DNA of 64,000 bases from Aphanomyces cochlioides (taxonomy: Eukaryota > Oomycota > Saprolegniomycetes > Saprolegniales > Verrucalvaceae): positions 682,001-746,000 of the forward strand of contig JAHQRK010000015.1 of NCBI GenBank assembly GCA_019828595.1. Reading direction: 5' to 3'. A program made the translations under genes and the position numbers. This document shows positions 1 to 10,562 of the stretch, piece by piece (positions within the stretch are counted from its first letter, which is position 1; each line of letters opens with the position of its first letter). A model generated the notes under the pieces. That model saw only the letters and a list, made by a program, of their open reading frames with translations, was not told the origin of the DNA and searched no databases.

Positions 1-274
1 GGATTTTTGCAACGACAAATTCGATTGGAATGGATGGCAGACATTTTGCGATCTTGCTTTTGCCCTCATATTCCAGTACAAAATTTCCACCATGATCTCG
101 CCACACACTCAAGCATACCGAGCGCCTTCGGGATGCTAAACTTCATCATAATTCATCTTCTCGAGTAATTTGCATTGATATCCTTTGGATCTTTTCCAAG
201 CCATCAATCTTCCATGCATCATTTTTGTGAATTTTCAAATGACTGCACTCTTTGCCGCCAAATTGGTTAATATG

Positions 275-288
275 ATTATCCGGATAAT
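275..288. promoter_or_regulatory. ATCCGGAT palindrome, copy 1
   Basis: The sequence ATTATCCGGATAAT is a perfect 14-base palindrome. The same core recurs upstream of several genes in this window, so it may be a regulatory site, although it also occurs inside repeat elements. Confidence 0.35.
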
Positions 289-358
289 TCAAAATGCTAT
301 TTTATTAAAATATTCCAGATAATATTGATCTTTCTCTAATATTAATTTTCTTCAATTC

Positions 359-371
359 ATTATCCGGATAA
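359..371. promoter_or_regulatory. ATCCGGAT palindrome, copy 2
   Basis: ATTATCCGGATAA lies about 95 bases upstream of the ATG at 466. It has the same core as the copy at 275-288. Function is inferred only from recurrence and position. Confidence 0.35.
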
Positions 372-465
372 GCTTTTCGCTCGCTTTTCAGATGGTCATT
401 TCAGTCGTGCATGTCGACGGAGTCGAGACTGTCCTGTCAACTTGACCTGTCCAGAGTTCCTCCGC

Positions 466-2134
466 ATGCCATCAGTCGCAGAACCTCAGCTTGGAGGCGA
501 CTCGCTCGCCTTCTCGAGCTACAGCAACCAAGTTGAAAGCTCCACTGTGATGGGAAACAAGAGCTCCACTGTGATGGGAAACAAGAGCTCCGCATCAGTG
601 GCCAAATCCGAAGAACTGGCAGACACATTGGCCTCGTGGACCAAACACATTCATGACTACGTTGGAAAGGCTGACGGTGTATACGATCCTGACGACCTCG
701 TACGTCGGATTCGCTTCGTTTCGGTAGGTTGAAATCGGGGAGAAATGCTCAAATGCGACCTGTGTAGAGACCCTTAGCCCAGGCACTCGTGAATTCCCAT
801 CCGCTGGTCGTTGAAGACGCGTTTGCATTCGTCACGACGCTTGCTACAGAGCTAGGCGATCATCTCAGGCCGTTTCTCGTCAAGATTATCGCCATTCTCA
901 TCAACGATACAAAGTGTTCACGAAGCCAATGCATTCAATCGCTGGCTCGTCTCGCCTACTTTGACATTACATGCATATCGGAATGCTTTACAACGCATAT
1001 CGCTTTGGATGGTTTGCTGATTGAATTGCTGGGATAACTTCTAACTTATCTTGCTTAGGTCGTCTGCGTCAAATGTATTACCATGTCTTACGCACTGTCG
1101 TCGAAGGTCCAGTTTTAGTGCAGCTCGAACTTCCAGCTTATGCAGTCTTGCTCGACTTGCTGTTGGATTGTTTGGAGAATTTCCGAGAGCCACTGCGACA
1201 AAAAATGGCTGTCGTGATGCAGTTTGCGCTCCAGAGCGAGAAGTTTCCGACGATTTGGGCATCGCATTGGGATACCAAGACGAAGCTTCGGTACAAAAAA
1301 TCCCTGCCAGAATGCCGTCAAATTGCCAAACTCTGGGCTGTCGAGACGTACACGACGAGTCCCCCTCGCCCCCCTCGTTCAGCCAGACGACAAACTGTGC
1401 CCGGCTCTACAGTTCCAACAGTCCCTCCTTTATTCAGTGCAACATCCGTTGCTTCCCCAGCGCACCCTAAACGCCCCTTTTCACACATTGGTCGCAAATT
1501 GAACGAGTCTGTCTTGTCGTCAATCCCTGGCGACATCAGTTCGCACACTATTGACCCTTTTCCTCCAAGTTTCCAACCACCTCCAGCTTCAATTCCAACT
1601 CCAGTAGCAAACTCAGCGTCCGTAGCAACGACAGCTTCAGTGGCAGCAGCAGCTTCAGTCGCAACGCCTGCAGCTGCTCCGCCACGACAAGTATCAGAGC
1701 ATGTGCTTCCCTCAAAGCCAGCACCGCCGTCGCCTCATCCAGCACCGGTTAATTCTTCAGTATTTACCCATCCTTCATGGCACGTCTGGGCTCTCCATTG
1801 GATACGACAGCAGTGGCAGTCCCGTTCGTTTGTTTGGGGTTTGATGTTTGTTAGTATTTTGTTTGCAGTCACTGGAGTAGCTCATAGCTTCCTCGCCTTT
1901 TCACAAGACTTTGAAGCTTGGAAGCATCGAGTTGCCCTGGACGATTACCAGACGAGCATTGACCGGAGCGAGCGTGAAGTGCTTCGAGTGTCGTGGAAGC
2001 TCAAAGAAATGGCTCGTGCATCAGCCAAAGACCACAAAGCTGCGACGACCGACTGGACGCACGACCATGCCCAAGCAAAAGCAATTTCCAAAGCATGGCA
2101 AACCATTCAGGATCAATTAGCAGCACCGCCTTAA
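466..2134 (+). CDS. Unrecognised protein with helical N-terminus and C-terminal membrane span
   Basis: Three exons (466-723, 783-1011, 1059-2134) join with matching phases (0, then 1) and give about 520 residues. The N-terminal 230 residues are hydrophobic and helical and look like a HEAT/armadillo-type repeat fold. A long low-complexity Pro/Ala/Ser linker follows, then one hydrophobic span near residues 415-435, then a charged, probably coiled-coil tail of about 75 residues. This suggests a membrane-tethered scaffold, but I recognise no family. The ATG at 466 is the first in-frame ATG. A 24-base tandem duplication near the 5' end repeats eight residues (S-T-V-M-G-N-K-S). Function unknown. 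Confidence 0.75.
541..588 (+). repeat. 24-bp perfect tandem duplication in coding sequence
   Basis: Two adjacent identical 24-base units (541-564 and 565-588) in exon 1 of the first gene add eight residues in frame. This looks like a recent slippage event and could be polymorphic between strains. Confidence 0.9.
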
Positions 2135-2173
2135 CTATTCAAAAACAAAAACAAATTCAAAGCCACGACGCCT

Positions 2174-4170
2174 TTATTCAGCTCTGGCAACGAGAGGCGT
2201 TTGCTCATTGTTGACGACGACTTCGTTGCGTCTCCAATTTGACTTGTAGGCAATGAAACCAAGGAGCATGAGGAAGATGAGGATGCCAGTGAGCTTGGAG
2301 TCGACTTTCTCCTTGTTGAATTTTGTTGACTCGTTGGTCAACTTGGGAGCATTCGGGAAGCATTTCGTCTTGGCAAGCTGGCCAAACCTTGACGTAAGAT
2401 GCTAAGTTCTGGAGGTTTATAGCCGCCGTACCAAAGAGCTGCAGGACGTGGTGTTCTCTTCAAATCGGCCGGCTGTGGGTCGGAGCCGTCTTTCGAACCG
2501 ATCTGCGGTGGATATTCCACGTGAAATAATCCAAAGCGAGGGTCATAAGAGCCCCATTCGTAATTGTCAAGGAAGGACCATGCCGTGTATCCAACGATGG
2601 GAATCCCTTGTTGAATTCCTACTCAAGCTCCTGTCAGTAGGCGATCAAGATGGGGGGGGGGGCAGGCGGCGGCCAAGGGGGCGACTGTCTTGCCGTACCT
2701 TGCCAAACTTGCTTGAGATATTCTTGATAGTACCAGAGCTGGTCTTGATTGTCAATCGTCGAGTTGCCGCACCAGCCATTTTCCGTGAGTAAAATCGGCG
2801 CCGATCTATTGAACGCATGGACCCATCGGATCAAGGCCAGATAGCCTGGAGGATATCCTACTCGACGACATCAAGCACCAAGCAAAGTTGAAAGAAACCA
2901 TTGAACCAGCTGCATATAGGCTCCCCATGGACATTTGTGCTGGATGGACGAGCTCCAGGAGGATCTGAGCCATCGACGCCAAGGTCTCGTTCCCATCCCC
3001 TCGACAGACTGTGGCATGGAGTCTCCGACCTACGCCCAGCCCATGAGAGCCTCCTCCTCGATGCCAGCGACGTACCTTGGCGACGAGCAATCGGTGAACA
3101 AAGTGGAGGAGTAGTGGTTGAACATGAAGAGGTCATACGAGCCGCGGAGGAGCGCGGATTCGTGGTGTGTAAAGCTTGGAAGGTGTTTCCCCGCTCGTTT
3201 CTTCATAATGTCGGGATAGTCTCCATGGACGATGGGATTCAGGTACCACCCAATGTTGAACTGCAGCTTGCGCTCTGCAGCTTCGCGGTCCTCCCGACGC
3301 GAGGGATCCAGTGGAAACGCCATGCTGGACACGAGGACAATTCCAATTTTGCCGTCGATGCTCTTGGCTCGAAAGGTTTTCACGGCAGTCGCATGCGATA
3401 GCAGAACATGGTGGGCGACCGTGTACGCCGCTGTGTACGAGTTGGAAATCCCCGGCGGCTAGTGCTTCCACCGTGAAAAGATCAGCAAGATAAAGTCGTG
3501 CTCACATTGTCGCCGTAGCCGTAGCCTCCAAGGATGAACGACGTCGGCTCGTTGAATGTCGTCCAGTATGGCACTTTGGCTCCATATTCGTCAAACATGA
3601 GCGTCGCGTACGCGTTGAAATGCGATACGATCGATGCATTGAGCCAGCCGTTGATGTGCGTGTGGAGCGCAGACGGAAGATCCCAGTGGTAGAGCGTCAC
3701 GATGGGAACGATCTTGGCCGCGAGGAGCGTGTCAATCAGCGCGTGGTAGAACGCAATGCCAGCTCGAGTTGGTTCCTACATGGACATGACGATTGCACTG
3801 TGGAGTGGATTGCAGCACGGACCATTTTCTCAGTGGCGTCGTTCCAGTGCATGACGCGAGACCACGAGATGGAGAAGCGAAAGGAGGACAAGCCCATGTC
3901 TTTCATGATGGCAATATCGCTAGGATATCGGTGGATGAAGTCGTCGGCGACATTGGCGCATTGGACATTGTCATTCTTGCGGCAGAAATCATCCCATATA
4001 CTCGGCGTGCGGTCGGTAAGGTTCCAGCCACCTTCGACTTGGTACGCTGCCGTGGCCGTGCCGAATAGAAAGTTGTCCGGGAAGCATCTTTCCTTAGCAG
4101 CCACAGAAGCAGCAGCAGCTGCACCTCCTACCACCAACGCTGTCCATCCAACGATCCTCTTCATGGTCAT
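2174..4170 (-). CDS. GH1 beta-glucosidase A, membrane anchored
   Basis: Family 1 glycoside hydrolase (retaining beta-glucosidase type). Seven exons (4170-3823, 3775-3506, 3458-3076, 3029-2899, 2857-2699, 2618-2432, 2387-2174) join with consistent phases into about 563 residues. An N-terminal signal peptide precedes the domain opening RCFPDNFLFGTATAAYQVEG. The acid/base glutamate is in FNEPTSF and the nucleophile in LLTENGWCGN, so the enzyme should be active. After the barrel come a short linker, one hydrophobic span and a basic tail ending EQTPLVARAE. The tail resembles acidic dileucine sorting signals, suggesting an endolysosomal membrane enzyme with its active site in the lumen. It has the most introns of the four paralogs here (six). 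The fifth intron carries a long G/C homopolymer. Substrate specificity cannot be read from sequence. Confidence 0.93.
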
Positions 4171-5090
4171 CAAGATGAAAAGTCAGTTGAGATCTCAAAA
4201 GATATCTCTGACCAGCATTAATTCATCGAGCTAATGTGTCAAGACGACGAGCACGAACATGCTGAGAGGCGAAACTCCATGGCATAAAGATAGCGCTGAG
4301 AAGAATGCCCTTTGGCATCAAAGCGCGCAATTGTTTCACTCCTGCGCTCCATCCAGCAATCAATCGACAAAATGCGTTGGCAGTCAAAGTCGTCGTCGTC
4401 GCTAGTGCACGTGGACCGAACTCGCTCAACTGTAGCTAAGGCTGGGTCGTCAGTCGGCGCGGAATCAAAGATTCAACGAAGCAAACATGGAACACAACGA
4501 TGAAGATCTCGTTCGAGAAAAAGATTTCTCGAAGATTGGGTTGGAAACCCACTCTTCCATTTCCGACGTCATGCTAATAGTCCTCCCATCAGCCGGCGCG
4601 ACGTCCTCTGCAGGCGGCTCCACCCGCCATGGAACTTTCCTCAAGATGTCCCAAGTACCATCTGCATCCAACGTCAACCTCGAGGTCCATACACGTCGGA
4701 TTACCCGGAGGGAAAAGATTGCCCGTCTATTGTATTTGTATCTCGCTCTGTATGTCTCACCATCACTTTGACAATCCAAATATGTCACCAAACTCACCAA
4801 TTTGCCACAACAAAATATCCGGATATCCGGATAATACTCAAAATAAATTTTAAAAAATGACATACATTAACCAGTATTATATAATTCAATGTATCAAATT
4901 TGGTCAATATATAGTGCATTCTAGGGCTGGTGAGAGATTTTGATGGATTGGCAACCTAAGGGCCACAGAGACTGCAAATCCTCCTGCGGGTGCGCCAACG
5001 ACGACAGTGCGTGTCCCAAGTTGAACTTTTTCCCTTCCTTTGGAGACGCAAAGCCTCCACTAGAGGGTGAATCTTGGACCAGTTTTCAAA
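4171..5090. promoter_or_regulatory. Divergent promoter region of GH1 genes A and B
   Basis: This is a head-to-head intergenic region between two GH1 genes. No coding exon is convincing. Overlapping ATCCGGAT cores lie at 4815-4834 in an AT-rich stretch, and the sequence just before the ATG at 5091 is purine-rich. Shared regulation of the two genes is possible but not shown. Confidence 0.4.
4815..4834. promoter_or_regulatory. Double ATCCGGAT palindrome
   Basis: Two overlapping ATCCGGAT cores lie between divergently transcribed GH1 genes A and B. The same core occurs near the start of GH1 gene C and of several unrelated genes. Confidence 0.35.
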
Positions 5091-6952
5091 ATGGTCAGAG
5101 TGGCTCATTTGGCAAGTGTGGTCGCGGCCGCGGTCGGCGTCGCAGCGAGTGGTGCGTCCAAGTCGACGAAGCGATGCTTCCCAGACGATTTCTTGTGGGG
5201 GACGGCCACCGCGTCGTACCAAGTCGAAGGAGCATGGAACGAGACGGGACGTACGCCTAGTATTTGGGATGACTTCTGCCGCAAGAACGCAGACGTTCAG
5301 TGTGCCAATGTCGCCGACGATTTCGTCCACCGATACAAAGGCGACATTGCCATCATGAAGCACATGGGGTTGTCCACGTTTCGATTGTCCATCTCATGGT
5401 CGCGCCTTATGACGTGGAACAACACGACCAAGAAAATGGAGCGCAACCAACCTGGAATTGACTTTTACCACTCGTTGCTCGACACGCTCCACGCGGCCAA
5501 GATCAAACCTGTGGTGACGCTGTACCATTGGGATTTGCCATTGGCGTTGCAGACGAACGTGGATGGATGGCTCGATCCCTCGATCGTGACGCATTTCAAC
5601 GAGTATGCTGAGCTTGTGTTTGAGGAATTTGGAGCCAAGGCGCAGTACTGGACGACGTTCAATGAGCCCACGTCGTTTGTCCTTGCTGGCTACGCTGAAC
5701 AAGGTCGTCATGTAAGCCGGATTTGCTCCTTTCCGTTGTTGATTCACCCTGTGTTTGTAGCCTCCTGAGGTAAAAAATTCCGACACGGCAGCGTATTTGG
5801 CAGCACACCACGTCCTTTTGTCACATGCGAATGCCGTCAAGACTTTCCGTTCCAAGAGCATTGATGGTCAAATTGGCATAGTGCTCGTCTCCAATATGGC
5901 GTTCCCTCTTGACAAATCTTCTCCTCAGGACCAAGAAGCTGCCGAGCGTGTTTTGCAGTTCTACGTTGGCTGGTACCTCAACCCGATAGTCAATGGCGAC
6001 TACCCTGAAGTCATGAAGAAACGCGCGGGGGCTCATCTCCCTCAGTTCACCGCGGAAGAATCTGCTTTACTCAAGGGTTCCTACGACGTCTTCATGTTCA
6101 ACCACTACTCGTCCAACTTGGTCACCGACTGCGCTTCGCCAACGTACTCCATCTTCAAACGATGTTTTTGCTGACAATTGTCATCTATAGGTCTGAAAAG
6201 CCATGTGCTGAGCTTGCTCGCGGCTGGGCTGCTGATCTCGGCGTCGATGCCGTTCGTTTCCCAGTTGGCTCTCGTCCTGCTAGCACCAATGCCAATGGCG
6301 ATCGCTTGTGCACTTGGTTCAATGGTTCGTTCAACTTGAGATAGCTTACCTAATCTTCCTTTTAGGTTATCCTGAAGGCTACCTTCCTTACATTCGCTGG
6401 GGCCATGCATTCAACAAGTCGACGCCCATTCTTCTCACTGAAAATGGCTGGTGCGGCAACTCGACGATTGACAACCAAGACCAACTCTGGTACTACCAAG
6501 GCTACGTCGACCAAGTGTGGCAAGGCATTCAAGAAGGAATCCCCATCATCGGCTACCACGCTTGGTCTTTCGTCGACAACTACGAGTGGGGTTCGTTTGA
6601 ACCTCGCTTTGGTCTCTTCCACGTTGACTTTCCTGCTGAGACTGGATCAAAGGAAGGCTACACACCTCGCAAGAACGATCTCAAGCTCACGCCTCGTCCT
6701 GCCGCTTTCTGGTATGAAAAGCTCGCGAAGACCAACTGCTTGCCTGAGGAACATAAGAAACACTCGAAGCATGAAGAAGAAGCAGAGACTGTCGAGTTGG
6801 CTGCGGCGACGCCAAAGCAATCAATGTCTCTGTTGAGCTGGGGCTTCTTTGGTGCCGTGGCTGCTTTGGCTGGTTTCGTCTACCGCATGCAACGTCGCCA
6901 ACAACGCCGCATCCTCGACGAACAAACACCACTTGTCACCAAGGATCTTTAA
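5091..6952 (+). CDS. GH1 beta-glucosidase B, membrane anchored
   Basis: Second GH1 paralog, about 574 residues from four exons (5091-5711, 5761-6143, 6191-6324, 6366-6952). A signal peptide runs to about residue 22, followed by RCFPDDFLWGTATASYQVEG. The acid/base glutamate is in WTTFNEPTSF and the nucleophile in LLTENGWCGN. A charged Lys/Glu-rich linker, one hydrophobic span and an Arg/Gln-rich tail follow, ending DEQTPLVTKDL. Compared with gene A it lacks introns 1, 5 and 6 exactly, with protein alignment preserved across the missing sites. That suggests precise intron loss by cDNA recombination. It lies head-to-head with gene A. The role is hydrolysis of terminal beta-glucosides, probably in a vacuole-like compartment. 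Confidence 0.94.
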
Positions 6953-7181
6953 ACTTGTTCAGGAGGTAAATGCTTGTGGATAACACAAATCTCTGTGAAG
7001 TAAACGATGTTGCCGTTGTTTCTCTGTCGAGTTTTTCAGACGCTCTGCGCTCATTAAAGGCGTTTTCATCTCTGGGATGTCAAATGGGAGAGCAAGGCAC
7101 CAGCACCAGACGACGCTATCCAGGAGAATTATCGTTGACTCGTTAGCACAAAGCAGAATTTTATCTCAACTCGACGTCGAC

Positions 7182-9095
7182 TTAGTCCTTCGCAACAAGA
7201 GGCGTGCGTTCATTGACATCGCCTTGGTTGCGGTTGCGGCAGACGTATGCCCCGATCACCACGACGACGATCAAGACCAAGCCACCGAGGCCAATGTACA
7301 TCCCGCTCGAAGTCGACGTGGAAGGTGCTGATGCATCCTTCGAGCTTGTTTCAACAGTCGGCAAACATTTCGACTTTACAACTTGGCCAAACCTAACTGA
7401 AGGTCAGAATCATGCAAGAGCGACTTATATGATGTACCAAATGGCAGCAGGACGTGGCGTGCGCTTCAAATCCGTCGAGATAGGGATGTAGCCTTCCTTG
7501 GAGCCTGCTTGTGGCGGGAAATCCACGTGGAAGAGGCCAAAGCGAGGTTCAAACGACGTCCATTCGTAATTGTCGACAAACGACCACGCAGTGTAGCCCA
7601 AGATTGGAATTCCCTCTTGCAATCCTGCACGCCAAGTCGTCAAACCTTCGTAGACTAGCGAGGGCTGTACCTTGCCACACTTGGTCGAGATATCCTTGAT
7701 AATACCACAGCTGGTCTTGGTTGTCAATGGTCGCATTGCCGCAGAAACCATTCTCTGTGAGCAAAATTGGCGCCGACTTGTTGAAAGCATGCATCCAGCG
7801 GATCATGGGAAGATAACCGGGGGGATATCCTACAGAAAGTTGAGTGTTGACATCTTTATAGGGCATTGATCACACCATTGAACCAAGAGCAGAGAGGCTT
7901 CCCTTGGGAGTTCATGTGGCCCGAACGAGCACCGATGGGGTTCTGGGAGTAGTCAGCTCCTAAAGTACGAGCCCAGCCTTGATTCAGAGACTCGCATGGC
8001 GTCTTGGAGCTAGGAATTTCGACAATTAGCCATGTAGAAGCAGGAGGACACGCACCGAGGGGAGTCGCAGTCCGTAACGCGGTTGGATGAGTAATGGTTG
8101 AGCATGAAAATGTCGTAGGAACCCTTGAGGTGCTTGGATTGCTCAGGGGTGAACTGGGGAAGAAGAGAACCAGCGCGTTTCTTCATGATCTCAGGGTAGT
8201 CGCCGTTCACGACTGGATTGAGATACCAGCCCAACGAGAATTGCAGCTTGCGTACGGCAGCTTCTTGATCTTCCGGCGAGTTTGGATCCACGGGATATGC
8301 AAAGTCCGAGTTGAGTACGATACTAATCTTGCTAGAGAGTTTCTTGGTTCGGAACGTTTGAACTGCTGCAGCGTGTGACAAAAGCACATTATGGGCAGCG
8401 AGGAACGCTGCCGTGTCCGAATGACTAATGCCAGGAGCCTACACCACAAGGAATTAATAACACTAATGCAAGGAAAGATGGCGAACCCGATTGCCGTTGG
8501 CGTAGCCACCCGTTGTGAAGGAAAAGGGCTCGTTGAATGTCCCCCAGTAGCCGACTTTGGAGCCATATTCGTCAAACATGAGGTTAGCATACGAGTTGAA
8601 ATATTCCACGATCGAGGCATTGAGCCATCCATTGAGTTGAGTGTGGAGCGCCGAGGGGAGATCGAAATGGTACAATGTCGCAATCGCCGTCATCTTGGCC
8701 GCAAGAAGCGTATCAATCAGCGCGTGGTAGAAGTCAATTCCCGGTTGGTTTCGCTCCATTTGTCTCGTAGCATTGTTCCACTTCATGACACGAGACCACG
8801 AGATAGAGAAACGGAACGACGACATACCCATCTCCTTCATGACGGCAATATCACTGGCATAACGGTGGACGAAATCATCGGCGACATTAGCGCATTGCAC
8901 TTCCGGGCGGCTGCGGCAGAAATCGTCCCAAATACTTGGCGTCCTTCCTGTCAAATTCCAGCCGCCTTCGACTTGATACGCAGCCGTCGCCGTGCCCATC
9001 AAGAAATTGTCTGGAAAGCATCGCTCGTCTGTGGACGCTACTACAGATGCCAAGCCCAGAGCCATCGCAATCCTCGCCGCAGTCAGAGGCGCCAT
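7182..9095 (-). CDS. GH1 beta-glucosidase C, membrane anchored
   Basis: Third GH1 paralog, about 560 residues from six exons (9095-8487, 8438-8056, 8009-7876, 7829-7671, 7624-7438, 7392-7182). Exon lengths of 383, 159 and 187 bases match those of paralog A exactly. Catalytic motifs are intact: WGTFNEPFSF for the acid/base and LLTENGFCGN for the nucleophile. A Ser/Thr-rich linker, one strongly hydrophobic span and a short tail ending NERTPLVAKD follow. Intron 1 of paralog A is absent. The start was chosen because it opens a signal peptide. The gene converges on gene B, with about 230 bases between the stops. Confidence 0.93.
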
Positions 9096-10562
9096 GTCAA
9101 GAGCGCGCACTTTGGGAAATGATTATTGTTCCCCTTGAAGTCATCAAGTTTATCCGGATAGACGACTCGCTATCCGTATTTTCGCCATTGTCCGGATATT
9201 GTATCCGGATTTAAATGCATGATGACATTGACTTGTTATCGGAATTTGCAGAGGAATCTCGGCTTGTAAATTTTGACCAATTATTTTATTGCATACGTTT
9301 GATTGGACAAATGTAATCGACTTAGTGATTTTCAGAGTTGTCGGCAAGCCACCTCCGGCTGCAAATAGCAAAAGAGTTCGTTGCGCTCATGCAATACGCA
9401 TGGCGTTTAATATCATTATGTAGCTAGACTTTCAAGTGATGACAACGACAGAGATGGACGTTTGCTTTGCCCAGACATACATAATGCGTAGTAAAAGTTT
9501 AATGTCTCACTAATCTACAACTCCCTCTGAACATGACATTTGCAAGAATGATCATGCTGATTTGAAATCTCGTGTACAAGACACAGTTTGAGACAGTCGT
9601 GGCGCGATACTGTCAAAGCGTGCCTTGTTTTCACAGCAGAGCAATAGAAGTTTCACACATAGACATCATTTTATATCCTGTTATCATTTGAACAGACGAT
9701 ACAAATGAAATTCCAAACTATAGCTTCAAACTGGAGTTAGTGCTCATAGTATTTGCACTTTTTCAGCTACAATGGGTCAACATGATGGAGGCTTTCTCGG
9801 CTTAGCGAGGTGGAATTTCGATATAAAATCCACAAAATTGCAGCTAGTCAATGTATAGGCTACCTAGTGTTGTAGATACGTCTTACTAGTGAACATGGTG
9901 AATGCTTCATTGTCTCCAATGCCTACTCCGTATGCATAGTAGAGCATGCGATCCTATAAATGATAACGTTATGATTTGTTTTTGGCATGATTGGGTACAT
10001 TTTTTGAATTTTTAGTTACTCTATTGGCCCACCCTATTGCTGAGGCCATCCTCAGCAAATTCGACAAGATATCTCCAATAGTGAGGCAATACAAAATATC
10101 ATATATTTCGGATCAATTTAATGGCCGATGCACGAAAATACTGAGAGTTCTCTCAGCGATTCACATTTCTCATACTTAAAATTTGTATTTCTCTCGACGA
10201 ATTACGATTAATGTATTGTGATTGGAAATCGTAGGAATGAATTTCCGACGCTGTCATTTCTACCAATTAGATATTGATAATTTTATGATTGGTTGATTGT
10301 GATTTTCGCTTTCAGATGTTGAGTGCGACGGACAAGAGAAGACTCCTTGTTGTGCTTGTGTGTGGCCAAGAGGGCGGAAATAGACCGTCACCCAAGGCTA
10401 TCCCTTCAAGACTGTGTTGGCCACCGTCATCGTCAGCCTCCTCGTGCTTGTTGTCTCTCCCAGCGTTCCTGTCCTGAAGGCAATCGACTCCATGCAGCTC
10501 TGGTGGGCTCGCACTGTGGGTAAGACCAAATCACATGAATCAACCAATGTATTCAACAACAA
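9096..10562. other. Intergenic region with palindromes and a membrane-segment relic
   Basis: No complete gene is visible. Near the start of GH1 gene C there are three ATCCGGAT-like cores (9149-9210). Around 10388-10513 one frame encodes about 45 residues including a clear hydrophobic span (TVLATVIVSLLVLVVSPSVP), followed by a GT splice donor. This looks like an isolated exon or gene relic truncated near the Crypton. The rest is AT-rich. Confidence 0.4.
9149..9210. promoter_or_regulatory. Cluster of ATCCGGAT cores upstream of GH1 gene C
   Basis: TTTATCCGGATA, TATCCGTAT, TCCGGATA and TATCCGGAT occur within about 60 bases, starting some 55 bases upstream of the start codon of GH1 gene C. This is the densest cluster in the window. 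Confidence 0.4.

Larger units (their letters stand above)
1..465. other. AT-rich upstream region
   Basis: No coding region is visible. The stretch is AT-rich and holds two copies of the palindrome centred on ATCCGGAT (275-288 and 359-371). The second lies about 95 bases upstream of the first start codon. Confidence 0.5.

Noticed and set aside
2645..2665. Long G homopolymer as a G-quadruplex or telomere-like repeat.
   Set aside because: It lies in intron 5 of GH1 gene A and has no periodic repeat. It is more simply a slippage-prone intron tract.
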